A DNA stretch of 64,000 bases from Lethocerus indicus (GCA_019843655.1 JACDQD010000004.1:10416001-10480000), one strand, 5' to 3'. Shown: positions 1 to 12,770, counted from the first letter of the stretch. Numbers and translations: made by a program. Notes: a model not told the origin generated them from the letters alone.

Positions 1-2103
1 GATTTCAGATAGCCTCTTCATGAGTAATGCAATGATCGATCAGCTCGTATTGTGATGGGACGTTGAATCATTGAATGTTACTGACAGTTGCGAAATTTGT
101 CATTTTCTGGGTTTTCAGTGTACCGTATTCGAAGTATATAGAGAATGAATCGTTAGATTATATAGATCGTAACTATAATAATTAATTATAATAAAACTCC
201 ATGTTATATGGACCAAGTAGATGAGAAGCTCTTAATTTCTCTCGCTGGAAATTTGGATTAAGCCCTAAGTAAGTAGTATCAAATGGTATTAATGAACTCA
301 ATCCCTGTCTTCCTTCCGCTGGCTCTGCTATCCCTCTCTCCGCCATCCAACAAAGCTTATTAAGCAATTATATTTCCTCGGCGCCTGCCGAGGGAAAAAT
401 AATTGCTTTCCGCTCCCACCTTTAAAATTGGGGAACACCGGGGCACTGATAACGTGTTAAGTGAGAGCTCTGAAAAAATGTAATTACTTGCATACTACAG
501 CGGGAGAAATAGAATCAGGAGCGAAAAATTGGCCCCGGCCAGCCCTGAATTAACGAAATCTTTTGTGTCCGAAATACCTCTGACTCGCTTTTCATTTTGT
601 CATTTCGAAATAATGTCTTAATCAACAGTAATATAGATGAAACGAGAACAGTATCTTGAAACATACACTTATATTGAGAGGCAATTATTATATCGACTGA
701 TAATGGGATCAATTGACATTAGTGCAGCTTAGCATTCCCATTGTTAAATTTCATCACAGTACTCCATGCCTTAGGATTTTCGTTTTTTCCGGGTCCCGAC
801 ACTTGGTTTGGCTTCTAATCTTACTTCACCACCGTCCTGGATATGGCTGGAGTATTTTTCAGTTTTCATATAATTGTATTACATCAATGGCTAATAGCAG
901 TTCTTCTCCTCTGGTCGTGACGGAGCCCGTCGGAAGTTTAGTCGAATCCAATTTTCGACACAAAATAGTGGCGAACAATGCGAAATGCGAACCTTTATTT
1001 GCTGAGAAGTTTGCGGGGGAGATAATTTTGTCAAAGTGGATGAGGGCCGGGGAGTCGCCAGTTGTTAACCTTTTGTGCACTCCCCCCGACCAAGGGGCCT
1101 GCGCTTGAAGTTTCAAATCTCTTTTGTTTCTGACTCGCCTCCCTTTTCTCTCGATGAAAGATTTTAGAACCCGTACCGCAGAGCTGAATAATATTTTCGT
1201 CACAAGCAATTACAAAGAGGGACAAAAATTGATGAACGCATCATCCATTATTCGTTGAGCAATGAATCGTACGAATGATAACTTACATACAACGCGAGAG
1301 TCTCAATTAAATTTTTCTTCAGATTCAGCTCCTATGGAAAGCTGAATGTTCTACCAGCAAAGATTGGAGAATGTCGACTTATAGTTACTTCTGGGAAGTA
1401 TTCAAATTATTATTATCAACTTGTATCGTGATCAAAGTCGGTACTGTCTTCATACAACAATCTTCAAATATTATAAGAGGTTATAGTTCTGTAATCGTGC
1501 GTTGATCTAGTGAGTATATTTCAGTTAATAAATCGAGTCGTTTAATCAGTTGAACTCGATAGGGTTGATATAGTGGTCTGAGTGATATATTTGAGGGGTT
1601 AGAGTGTCGCGTTAGGAACGAATTGGGCCTGGCCATCAATTCTCCGATGGCGGACTAAATTTCCCTCGATCAAAAATTTCAAACGTGCATTGTCCCGAAC
1701 TAACCAGTGGTCATCATGCGGTTTATACCAGACATATAAAAATAAGTCAAATACATTACGATTTAAAAGTGCGTATTTGTATTTGTCTTAATTTGGATTA
1801 TATATTTGGTGGCCTGCGAGGGTTTGGAAAACAAAGATTCTCACTGGTCAGGTTGGCCTTTGTTAGACCGATTTCGGCTGCTCGCCATATTCAGTAGCTT
1901 TTACCCGAAATAAAAGTGCAATGTCGGTACAGACAGAATGCCCCCAATCTGCGGAAGTGATTCACCGCAAGTGATTGATGAAAAAATGATTCAAGATGGT
2001 GTTCCAAACCCACGGAAACCACCAAACTGGTATTCCAAAAAAAAATTAATTTTATCTGTACCATTAATACTCTCAATAAATTATGGTTCATCTTTTTCTT
2101 CAG
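1..2103. other. Upstream non-coding region of the first gene
   Basis: No coding exon is supported here; the open frames are short, overlap on both strands and lack splice-compatible partners. The stretch contains GC-richer patches (about 900-1130 and 1620-1700) and one copy of a dispersed repeat (1851-1898). A pyrimidine-rich tract ending in CAG at 2103, eleven bases before the first ATG of the downstream gene, looks like an acceptor. The 5' UTR of that gene therefore probably starts in an unlocated exon within this region. A TATA-like word near 1734 is a possible but weak core promoter. Confidence 0.5.
1851..1898 (+). repeat. Dispersed repeat, copy 1 of 3
   Basis: About 48 bases match segments near 9019-9070 and, less well, 37801-37846. 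The shared core contains the words TAGACCG, TTTCGG and CTCGCC, followed in copies 1 and 2 by TTCAGTAGC. It lies just upstream of the first gene. No coding potential or terminal structure identifies the family. A fragment of a SINE or other short interspersed element is the simplest reading. Confidence 0.65.
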
Positions 2104-2114
2104 GTTGAATCAGG

Positions 2115-5100
2115 ATGTCCAATTGGGGAAAACTTTGCGCATTGGCGTTGGTGGCCTTAGTTCTGGCTGTCCATTCCGCAGGTATTTCTTATTATAATTC
2201 AACTATTTACTATCTAATAATGTAAACTGAGTACGAGATTTCAAATCAAATACTTATTCTGCTTTTAATTATGAGATCAAGAACTTAGGTGGTCTATTTG
2301 TTTATGTAACTCTATAAGTAGTTATGGGTAATTAGTCATTTTAGAAAGGGAATGTTTTAGTGCTGGATGGAATTAATAATATATAAATATCTCAATAATT
2401 GATAATGTATTAATTTTCTATTTTCTTTATTAAATATTTGAACTAACTAGTTATACTCAAAATTTGTCTTATCCGTGAGTAATGCTATGATCATTGCAGA
2501 CTTCCAAGATTGTACAACAGTCGCACACAGAATATGCTTATTCAGTAATTTCTCATTGCACTATTTTAAAATAATATATTATTTAACCAAAATTATCGTG
2601 CAGTTTGTCATCTTTAATATACCATGAGAACAGGAATTAGTACATTGTTATACTTCTATCCATTACTGTACTCAATTCAAAATTAGAAATATCTCATTGA
2701 AATGTTTTTCAGATGGTCAGGACGATAGGACAGTGCAGACGTTGAGGAACCATCTAATAAATATAAAGAACATGATTGCTGATTTCAAGAAATCTGGTAC
2801 CCTCTCATACAGCTGCAAATCCGGCGAGTGCGAGTTGAAATTCAAAGGAAAGGACAAAATAGGTACCACAGTTATAAATATAAATGATTAAACTCTACAA
2901 ACTAATTACGTCAGAGTGTAACTAAAAATAAAATATTTCGAAATTATTTGGAGCGTGAGTTGACGGGAAAGGTGTAAAATATAAAGTGGAGTCCTTATTT
3001 GTTAATAATCTAATAAATGTTACAACTTTTTCTAGTGACCGCCAAAATAACCTACGGTATGTCCGGAGACAAGAAGGGATTCTTCAATATCATTCTCGGT
3101 ATCAACAATGCTGAAGTCGGTTTGCCAGCCATCAAAAGTACGTAAAACATAGTTAAACTTATAAATATAAGTAAGTATTTTGTTTCCATTACATGTTGCC
3201 TTCGTTCTGTCCAGTCAAATTTGCGTTAATTATCAGATAACATAATATCCTTGTGAGGGAATTCAGAATAATGAGATTCCTTCAATTTAACATCATCAAC
3301 CGACATTTATTATTCAATTCATTTTAAAAATCTTAATCGAACGCTTGGTTTGAGTTAGGTAATTGTAAATTGTGTGTTACACAAAACTGGAATCATTTTT
3401 TATGGCTTTCTACTTTAATTTTTTCATTCTCTCCTGGATGCCGTGATTGAAAGTTTCGCTGAATTGTTAGTGAATCATTAATTGGAGTCGATATCCAAAA
3501 TTTTACAATGTCACAATATGTATACAGTTGTCGGAGACATCAATACTGACCGACGGGAACACACAAAAGCCTGTTCGAAATCCCCCTCCCCCGCCTAGCT
3601 CCCGTTCCCCTCCGGGATCGATGAGATCACTCTGCGTTGCGAAAAAAGCATTTGGTAAATGAACGGCTTACATTTTGCCCCGAAACCCTGTCGAAATCAA
3701 TGCCGCCGTGTTGTACCGCGGCCATTAAAGCCTTGTTCCACTACCCGTTTCCCACTTCAACACGCCCTAGCCTCTCCCTCCTCTTCATCCTCCTCCTAGT
3801 ACAGAAAATTAACTGCGAGTGCGCTTATTTTAATATAGAAATGTTGGTCTTAACTGCAGGGGCCAACCAACAGAGCAGGTCCTGAGTAAACGTTTCAATT
3901 ACGTATATTTAATCGAATTAGAACATGATTCCATCCTAATATTTTGGCATGCATATCTCATTCATACCATTAATAGGACTGCAAATTTGAAAAGCGAAAC
4001 CGGGTTTAATTTTTTGTTGAATTGAAAAAATTGCACATTTGTAGTAAGGACCGCGAAACAGTTCTTCAGGTGAGTGGTTGATATGATGGGAATTTATTTG
4101 TCGCCTCTAATGGGAAAGTAATATGATGTATGTTGATGGTTTTCAGAATACGAGTATAGATTCTCACCAGAATTATGTTCCAATAAAATATTTTGCAGTA
4201 AAGGAGAGGAGGGTTATTGAAACTGTGCCTAATATTACTTTTACATTAACACGCGCCGAATCACGCACCTCAGTGCTGGTTTTACGTTATATGTTTGAAT
4301 TTACTCTACTCTCTCTTGGTTCCCAGGTTCAGTTTTCATTAAGGTTCGAATTTCCGGTAGACGAATAAATGCGATCCATGAATAAACGCCCGTTTTTTGA
4401 TTCTAAGAGAACAGACCGCGAGGGAAATTTTGACAAGTGAAAATGTACTTCTGTTTTTCATTTCTCCCCTCTTAATTTATTTCTGTCCGTTCTCGTAGCG
4501 GGTTGCAATCGGATCCCAAATGGCCTAATTGTCAGTATCTGTTTTCACAATGGTGATGACTTTTACTGCGCATGTGCTTCGCGTCCAAAAGAGGTGGCTT
4601 TGTTTGGTTTACTGGCTTCTCTACATTATTTTATTAAGATATCGAAGAGAAACAACAAACTTTTTCGACTAATGTGTTTTGATTTGCTAATTCACATGAT
4701 CTCATTTGTTTTTGCAATTCTTCTGACTACGGTGAAACCGCAGTATTTTATAACGCCTGTGTTGGATTTATACGCACTCCTCCCGTTACCAATTCAATTT
4801 TGTAATTGAACCAATATCATTACACCTTCAATGTAGGTCTAGAATAGGATTGGCTTTTATATGTCACTACCGATGATGCATCCTATCCCTTATGGTAATT
4901 TACAAACTGATGAAACTACTTGTTAGTATATTTATTTCTTGTTTAAGGCGGCGGGAAGGGCACAGTAGTGTGCTCGAAGGCGCCTCTGGGCGATTTCTGC
5001 GTGAAGCTGAAAGACCTGAGGACAAACCTGGCCAACGAGTTCGGAACCGCCAACGTCTGCTTCGAGCTCCAGATCGCAGGAACGAACATATTCCACGCCT

Positions 5101-5141
5101 GCGTTTCAGGAGTCAAGGGACGCCTCTTGGTCTCTGTTTGA
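2115..5141 (+). CDS. Secreted six-cysteine protein, 170 aa, four coding exons
   Basis: Exons are 2115-2181, 2713-2862, 3036-3137 and 4948-5141, each bounded by GT/AG introns, all in phase 1. The start is the first ATG after the acceptor at 2103 and opens a clear signal peptide (residues 1-22, hydrophobic core ALALVALVLAV). The mature chain has Cys at 57, 62, 115, 124, 144 and 158, enough for three disulfides, with Lys-rich beta-type stretches and no membrane segment after the signal. The last exon carries four of the six cysteines and ends at TGA 22 bases before an AATAAA. I do not recognise the family. The length and late Cys-rich half loosely recall insect secreted DUF4773-type proteins, but the characteristic motif is not evident, so I leave it unnamed. 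Its role is probably extracellular. Splice joins are predicted from sequence, not from RNA. Confidence 0.83.
3138..4947 (+). other. Large third intron of the six-cysteine gene
   Basis: This is a 1.8-kb GT/AG intron ending at TTTAAG. It contains a GC-richer, C-rich patch at about 3540-3880 and an open stretch at 4594-4809 with hydrophobic translation. Neither has splice-compatible boundaries that fit the host frame, and I see no gene in it. The other introns of this gene are much shorter (531 and 173 bp), so an intronic regulatory element is possible. Confidence 0.5.
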
Positions 5142-5162
5142 ACCCATCGAAGTCCTTGTGAA

Positions 5163-5168
5163 AATAAA
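5163..5168 (+). terminator. Polyadenylation signal of the six-cysteine gene
   Basis: A canonical AATAAA lies 22 bases after the TGA stop, so the 3' UTR would be very short. Its position supports 4948-5141 as the terminal exon. Confidence 0.75.
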
Positions 5169-5179
5169 TGATTTCTCAC

Positions 5180-7980
5180 AATAACTGATAGTGTCTACCT
5201 GGCATTTATTTAATCCTTACAATTTACTATATGGTGTCACAGGACTTATAACAAAGTGAGGAAAAACGACCCACTTTGATTGTGTCGTATGAATAACTCG
5301 TATTGAATTTTATACACGACGATACATTAATGGAGAAGTTGTGACCTAATTCGTTCTGTCGGCCACGTTCTAATCAATGGAACTCGTTTCTACATTTCCG
5401 AATGAAAGGTACCATTAATATTCCTCTTCAAATTGTATACAGCTGTATATTGTGAGAGTTGTATAGTTGAATATATCAATATATGAGCTATTAATACATA
5501 AAGAACATTGTTGACTTAACGTGAAACAATGAATACCATTATTCAATGGCTTGAATAATGACAACTCAAAGTCATTAACTTGTTATCATCCGTGTTATCA
5601 TAAGTTGTATCATCCGGTGCTACGCCTTTGCCAAAGTAGTTTGAGGGACTGCTCCTTAGAAAACGTCAGCCACGATGGTCATTCCCAGAGCAGTCTTTCG
5701 AGTTATTTCCTAAGAGCAATGTTATGTAGGCGAGTCAATGGAGTAGGTGCAAATAAAGCCCTCGGGTTTTTAGTAATGTTTCCCCATTTTATAATTATTA
5801 CATGTTATCCTTGACGTCCAATATTAAAAAAAACCTTGGTGACTCGTTGTAAATTGAATATCATTTTATGCAATAAAGTTATTCGTAATTTTCGAAAATA
5901 AACGGTAGGCCTAGTGGGGCCGGCGGCTAGATGACTTTATTTCGGGATAAAGGGTCGGTTTCGGGTCCGATGCCCTAGTATGCCGTTAGTAGTGGTTAAT
6001 GTCGGGTACATCCCAAGTGAGGGGGCAGCGTTAAGAAAGCGGTTGCCATCCGACTGGGATAGGGAGGTTTGGGCTCTCAAAAATATGGTGGCAGGAGGTA
6101 GGGTTTGGGGTTGGCCTATATTGATTTATTTGCCGCTTTTCTTGATTCAGGTCACGTTCAGTCCATAATGGGAAGCCATTCAGCCCATTCTTGAAGTTAA
6201 TCTGGTCACCCTAATCTGCTCGTCCCCGTCCCACTCAAGTTTGGACCCCGTGTTACGACCTACTCCTAATAAATAAACTGCCAGTATCCAGCTGTCGATT
6301 TGTTTCCATCCCTATGTATACACAGTATATACAGAGCTGAAATATTCTATATAAAGAAGAAGTTTATTATCATAATTTAAAGAAAATTAACTCACAAATC
6401 AAAAAATGTTTATTTTTCTACTTCATTTATTGTTCGGATTCAACCTGTTGATATTTTGCGTTACAGCACTCTGTTCTTTGCAAAATAAGCCCGTTAACAT
6501 CGCTTTTAGGAAGATATATTTCGTTACTCTTGTGATTTTCTTTCTGCTTCTCGCCACCGTCAGTAACATTGGATTGTTTGGTTGATAAGTGTGATGCAGG
6601 AATGCAATGCAAGTAGGAGAACAAGTCACAACACATACGGAATAAAGTGTGAAAATACAATGTGCGAAAATGTTCTAAAGCAGTTCTAAACGGTTACAGC
6701 TTAGTATTTATGATCTAATACCGTTAGAATCGAATATTGAGCGTGAAATATAATTTGTACGCCCAGTCCACGCATGTTCTACAGGCAGTATCACAATTCC
6801 GATGTTATACGATTATATTACGATCATTTGCACGAGTAAACACAATACCGAATAATGGCGTTCATTGTGCATTTCATCAAAAGGCCTTGAGGTAAAGTAC
6901 TCCAAACCACATGCTCTCATTCATAACCAAAAGTGTCAAATGTTGATTTAGGGACGCCAATAGAAGTCTAGTCAGCTTGAAAAACAACAAAAGGAAATTG
7001 CAAATATAAGTCATCTGCCGCGCACACTTGCATTCAGGATAAAGAATAATAGCGGCCTGAATTGAATACAAATTTGCTATTATACTAGTATTTAAAAGAA
7101 TTTGAGGTGGACAAAAATTAAATGTTGTTTGCTTCAAAAAGTTGATGTTTATATATATTAATGCTGTTATAAATTTCAAAATGTTATCAATTAAGATAAA
7201 TGCCGTGGAATACGTGGAATCTGTAATAAGCTATTAGTATAATGTATAGGATTTCTAATACACGTGGAATTCCCTACCGCCCTGCGAAGGTTACAGATCT
7301 GCAACAATGAATAAATATTCTTATAATATTTTTTGTTCTTAAAATAAGTGCGCCAATTACCAGCCTTCGTATCTAATATTATCTATAATACTTGATAGCA
7401 ACGTAGATGTATCGACTAGTACAAGTAGAACTAATAGCCTGCGGAACTGGACATGAGCGATTATGAGATAATTAATTCGGGTCAAAATCGCGGAGATGTC
7501 AACATACCGTGGATGAAATTCGATGTTTAACGTGTCCAGACATGACTCATCAATGACGCGCGTAGTCCTCCATAATTCCACACTTTGTTTTGAAAATTTA
7601 AAGCCGTCCATAAAGATCCGAAAAAAAATGTCGAAGTTTAAATTTAGAAGTTCACAAAGTTAATTCGATTCACAGTATTAGGGACATCAGTTAACTACAA
7701 TATTCTCTCGAGCGACGAAGAGGCTTAGCGGAAAGTAAATAATAAATAGTCTGGAAAGTTTTTCAATCCCCTTTCTCTAGCTTTTTTACTTAGGCGGGGA
7801 GGTGGCCATCTGGGTCCGGGGGAACAGGCGGCGTCCCACGCCTGTCTCTTGATGATTTTTAAATTGCATAATCAAGTTTAAATTGGCGAAGGGACAAGAG
7901 AGCTCTAATTAGCACTAAACTAGGTAAACAAAACTCGAATAATAATTGTGGTTTGCACAGATGTCGTCTCACGATTGATG
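5180..7980. other. Intergenic region between the first two genes
   Basis: No gene is supported. It is mostly AT-rich, with a GC/CpG-richer block at about 5900-6240. A minus-strand open stretch (about 6427-6680) ends in a stop overlapping AATAAA and has a hydrophilic, coding-like translation, but no convincing acceptor or upstream exon was found. A second minus-strand open stretch at 7357-7611 is also unsupported. Confidence 0.4.
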
Positions 7981-7987
7981 TCGGTTT

Positions 7988-7995
7988 TATAAATA
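7988..7995 (+). promoter_or_regulatory. TATA box of the modular precursor gene
   Basis: TATAAATA lies about 30 bases upstream of a plausible cap site near 8018. It is followed by a tiny non-coding exon ending CAG at 8038, directly before a strong GTAAGA donor. The next acceptor (TTCTTGCAG, ending 8398) leads to the exon carrying the start codon at 8413. The arrangement of TATA, short leader exon and intron is typical of insect genes with high tissue-specific expression. The cap site itself is inferred. Confidence 0.55.
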
Positions 7996-8412
7996 AGGAC
8001 ACTCACAACTAACGTAACCACTGCTCTGTTGCTTTCAGGTAAGAGAAATTTTCATTAAAAAAATATTTACGCTAAGAATTTCTTTTATGGGAGATTATTT
8101 TAAAGGAAGGGTTCTATGAAAATCTATTATATGGGGAGTCAGATAGTTATGTTATATATTTTGTTCTTTGAAATATGTAACTCATTGTAAATCTCCGTTT
8201 GATTCTCAAAACTTTCGAGATATTTCGACTCTGTAACCCTATGTTAAAGCAAAGTTTTATTACGATTAAAAGAATGTCTGTTGCCAGTTACATGTTATTA
8301 CACGTTATGCTATCGGGCCACCTTTAATTATACTAATTTTCAATTCAATTTCATTTAATTTATGTCTTTCTTTTTTATTCAACAAGGTCTTCTTGCAGAA
8401 GAATCAGCCAAC

Positions 8413-9294
8413 ATGAAGGTCATCGCCCTCTTACTCCTCTTTGCCGCTTGTTCCTACGGTAAGTCTCCAAATTAGTGCTTGAGAATCCACGATTGGTGTA
8501 CTTCGCTAATGGATTAAAGTTTAAATATAAAAGAAATAGTTATATTTGTAGAATTACGCAGGTTATTAGTATCCGATACGATACATGTTAATTTGTTATC
8601 ATCCAATCCATAACATAATTGCGCTGGTAGAGAAGAAAAATGTGAAAGGCCCGTAATTCTTTTATTTCGCTAACAATATATACATTCACTGTATTCGATG
8701 TTTATTTTAATTTCTCATGTTGGTTGTAATTGCGTCGCCTCAAATATTCACGCGGAATCTGATTAGCACTTGTGCACTGTGTAGCAATTTGTACACTTGT
8801 GGCCTTAATCCTATTGATCAGGGATGGGCCACGTGCCAATTAACGGACTGCTGCGTTTTAATATAATAATAAATTACATACTTTCTTGTTAAATACATTA
8901 GGAACATTCTGTGAACCTTTAATTTGCAAATTAACAATAATTTGTTTAGAATACATGTTTTGTGTTCTGCGAGGGGTCGCAATACCGTAGATTTCGTGTG
9001 TTTCTGTCTCCTTTCGCTGGTTTGGCCTTTTGCTAGACCGGTTTCGGCTGCTCGCCAACTTCAGTAGCGGTGTTAGTCACTTTGGCACATTCGTTTATTG
9101 CGTTAAAATCGATTCATTCCATTCAGTCGAATTGATTGATTGAGAATTAAGCTCAAATAACAGCGGAACAACCACTGGTCAGCAGTGTTTAAGTTGGAGT
9201 ATATTGATGAGCACAGTGCAGGTTACGATAAAGGCTTCGAACCCAGTTGGAGTACCGAGTTTTCTCGGAATTGCAAATTTCTGTTTGTACTGTG

Positions 9295-9351
<57 letters not shown>

Positions 9352-12300
9352 CCTAATTTCCGTGAATTAGGTCCAGTTTAAATTTAAATCCGACTTTATT
9401 GCATTCCTCCAGTATGGTGCGACAACGGTGGAGTGAAGCGTTGTGGTTTGGCCAAGGGCCCTGGAATTTAATTATGTTTAAATCAGGGCCTGCATTACAC
9501 ACTCACTGGAGCCAACACCGACTGACACCTGACAGTTAGCAAATTATAGGCCGGCTTAAACAAACCAGTTCGATCAATATTTGCACCGAAAATATCGCAT
9601 TCGCATCAATCATATAGTTTTTAGTTAATCAATATTAGAAATTAATCTTAATAACCATTTCAAATGGTTTTTAACCATTTCAATATTCTTTTTGCTGAAA
9701 TTTGACTGAATTATTGTTTCTAACGTACTAATACTATGCTCAGCTGAAGTGATGGACAAGAGGGGGAAGGATAATCTCATAATAACCTACCCGGCAAACA
9801 TTATGGGTGCCAGTAAGGTGGCAATAGAACCAGGTAATTAGAATACCATTTAAATCACTATCGTTAAATATTTTCCACCGCACAAATTTTTTCAAGAAAT
9901 GTATTATGTGTTTAATTTTAGTCTTTATTTTCATGTCGTAGTCTTGCTTTATATTTCATTATTTACTATTGAAAAACAACTCAAGCTATCTGATTCACAT
10001 TTATGAACACTATTCATCGTAATGTTCGTCATCCTCTTATCTCATCCTATAACGAATTCTCGAAACCAATGCAGTATGTTCGTAATTAATATACATGTAT
10101 TCCTTAGGCCATTAATATGTCATTAGGGCGTTGTTATTAGTTGGTAGTCTAGTGTATTCAATAGATTATCACTCGGTTTGCCCTTGAAGTTAGCAAAACG
10201 ATTTCCTTAGTTGATTTCACTATATTAGTATAAAGTATCTACAATTGTCATCTCTGAAGAATAGCCGAGCACAGATTAAGCCAATTTCGAACTCATCTTG
10301 GAATATTTCTTAACCCAAAAATGAAAAAGAATTTGTTACATGCGGCGGCGACGGAGCGCTGGAATTTAATTAACTTAAAATTAAATTGTACGGCTCTGGC
10401 ACAATGGGTGAGCCCTGGAAATTAATCAACACGTGGTAACGCATCAGAGAGCAAAATTACTTGGAATAATCAAGTATACTATTAACAAAGATACACTACA
10501 TGTTAATTGGCTTTTATGCAAACATTTACATATTGCACCTAGATCCTGCTTTGATGTACATATCCAGAATTGTCAAATAGAAAATGCGGTTAATAATCTC
10601 ATATTGAAAACAAATTCCGGACAGTTCCCACAAATGATGCGTTATAGAAAAGGAGAGCAGGTTTGCACTCTCCTGGACAGGGATACCATTTACAACACAT
10701 AAAACATTACATACAGCCAATTTCACGTTATAATATTAATTATTTCATATAGGTCAAGTGATGGATAAAGTAGGAAGGAATCCATATGTCATTAATTATC
10801 CGAAGTCGATGTGGGCACGCGCTAAGAGATCACCAGGTATTTAATATTCCAATTTATTTAAAAGCTGATGTGTTTGATAATGTAACGTGTATGTGATAAT
10901 GTACTATTATCTGACCATGGATCATTTTATGACTGCGGCTACAAAAATGATCTTAGAAAAATTGTCAGGGTTGATTTAAAAAAATGTTTTTAATAGCTGT
11001 CTGGATATTATTTACACGCGTTTATTGTGTTAATTAAATAAATTCATCGAAATAATAATTAAATTATTATAATCAAAATTTTAAACGAATATTTAGGTGC
11101 TTTCTTCTTTAAGAAAACTGACGACCTGGACGTAGCGTACCCAGCTAGCACATCCTACCACAAAAGATCCGTTGGTATGTATATTGTTCCCAGTGAAAAC
11201 AATTAATTTTACCAAAATATTAGTTACATAATTCATATTCGTATCAATAAGACTAGCTCAATAATATAGCCTATATTAAACGAGGCAAAGTTCTTTTTAT
11301 TACCGACCTTTAAATTTGTTTCACTGAATAGAATCATCACAGTAAATTGAGGAAATGTTCTTATAGTTCTGGATATGGGTGTTATGTAGATATCAATTAT
11401 TATAATAATTGTTAAATATTTAGAATCCAACATGCCAGTCGCTGTACCGGTCGCATATCCGCCTTCGGTCTGGCCCGAAATTCCCGGAAACGCCGACACG
11501 AGGAAGAAGAGGTCTCCTATCGGTAAGTGTTATCATCTTCAACTTTGTCTTACGCCCACGTAGAAAAACATCCCTGCTGCCTGAATATGCATATTTATTC
11601 TAATCGACACTCACGTCATAAGTCACGCCCCTCGTAATATCCCAGAACTATTGGTACTGGTTCGTTGTAGACAGGAATCAACTACCGTCTGATTTCAACT
11701 CTACATTGCCATCAATCCTACGTTTATATCTAAATATTCATCATTCACATTCAAATATGTGTACGAGTGCGAATATAAGTATTTTTGTTGTAATATTGTT
11801 TAGTACGGTGTTGATGAAATATATTCGAGTATTCGTTCTCTAAGCGTGGAAGTGGTATGTGTATTGTTTAACCGGCCGTACGTTCATTCACACGCACTCA
11901 ACATAAATACACACGTATAAACGCAGACACAAACCCGAAGTAAGTGATACGGATAAAGGGTTGTAAGGGAGAAGAGCAAGTCGGATATTGCATTTTAAAG
12001 CCAGGTCTGGAGAGGTTTGCCGAGGATTTGTTTTGTTATCCGAGGCCGGGCGAAAAGCCGGCACAGAGACAAGGATATAGAGACGGCTTAAATTCCTTAG
12101 GGCGGATGATTGTTTGAAGTAAAAGTTGTTTCCGAAAAGTTACCGGCCGACTTCCTTACTTTTTCCTCTCGGAAGGCTCCACTTTGTCTCTATCCCCCTC
12201 GAGAGAAAGAGAAATTCTTCGCCTTGTATTAATGCACAGACTCAGGCGGCATGGAGCAGGTTATATTAAAAAATCTTGCCCTTCCACCACTCCTCTGTTA

Positions 12301-12770
12301 ATATTATTACGAAATTATAATGAATTTTCGCATACAGTTTTCAAACAACTAGACCAGCAACAATACTAGCCAAAAGGAATTGAATATATCTTGCCGTATT
12401 TAGGAGTATAAATATTTTTTTTAATATTATGAATATAAGTTTAAGAAACGAAAATACAAATATCGAATGACATCCGGTTCGAGAGCAGATAACTTATGAC
12501 TTCTTAGGTACTGACGATTACCACAGAATGCCTTTATAAAAAAAATTGGTGCAATAGTAGGAAAAGTAGAGAAAAGTACCAGCGGTGAGATTGTATTTAT
12601 TGTAATTTAATTTAATGAATTCTTTGTTCATCTTATTTATATAGCGCTAGTGTGGTCAGTGGCCCAACGTGAGCTTTAATGAACTATTTATTTGAATTTC
12701 AGGTGGCCGATTCAGAGACCGCCCGACTTTTACAGCAAAACTGAAACCATCTGCCTTCGAAGATTTCTAA
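8413..12770 (+). CDS. Secreted modular precursor with dibasic sites, 154 aa (short C-terminal form)
   Basis: Coding exons are 8413-8458, 9744-9833, 10753-10836, 11097-11174, 11424-11522 and 12703-12770, with good GT/AG sites and every intron in phase 1. Residues 1-16 form a signal peptide, with cleavage likely after SYA. Exons 2 and 3 begin with related sequences (AEVMDKRGKDN and GQVMDKVGRNP), each followed by a Tyr-Pro pair. Exons 3, 4 and 5 end in AKRSP, HKRSV and KKRSPI just before their junctions, so three Lys-Arg-Ser sites lie at the module borders. Two match the furin-type pattern R-x-K-R (RAKR at 68-71, RKKR at 126-129). The mature part has no cysteine. It resembles a neuropeptide or other processed secretory precursor, but I match it to no named family. 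The start codon follows a good AACATG context. Splicing is predicted, not observed. Confidence 0.78.
8990..9070 (+). repeat. Dispersed repeat, copy 2 of 3 (longest)
   Basis: This copy lies in the first coding intron of the precursor gene. Its right part (9019-9070) matches 1851-1898 and 37801-37846. Its left part (8990-9020, containing TTTCGTGTG and CTGTCTCCT) matches 37073-37102. In the 37-kb region the two parts are about 700 bp apart, so either that copy was interrupted or this one was internally deleted. The element family is unknown. Confidence 0.65.
9297..9348. repeat. (AT)n microsatellite
   Basis: About 26 uninterrupted AT units lie in the first coding intron of the precursor gene. 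Immediately after it comes a perfect 8-bp inverted repeat, ACCTAATT and AATTAGGT, with a 6-base loop (9351-9372). Confidence 0.97.
11523..12702 (+). other. Fifth coding intron of the precursor gene
   Basis: This 1.2-kb intron is bounded by GTAAGT and TTTCAG. It includes a GC-richer block at about 11950-12200 that stands out from the AT-rich flanks and could hold regulatory elements. No open frame in it has splice sites that fit the phase-1 pattern of the gene. Confidence 0.4.

Noticed and set aside
6877..7179. 100-codon minus-strand hydrophobic open frame
   Set aside because: AT-rich composition readily gives such Leu/Ile/Phe-rich frames; no splice sites or family pattern.
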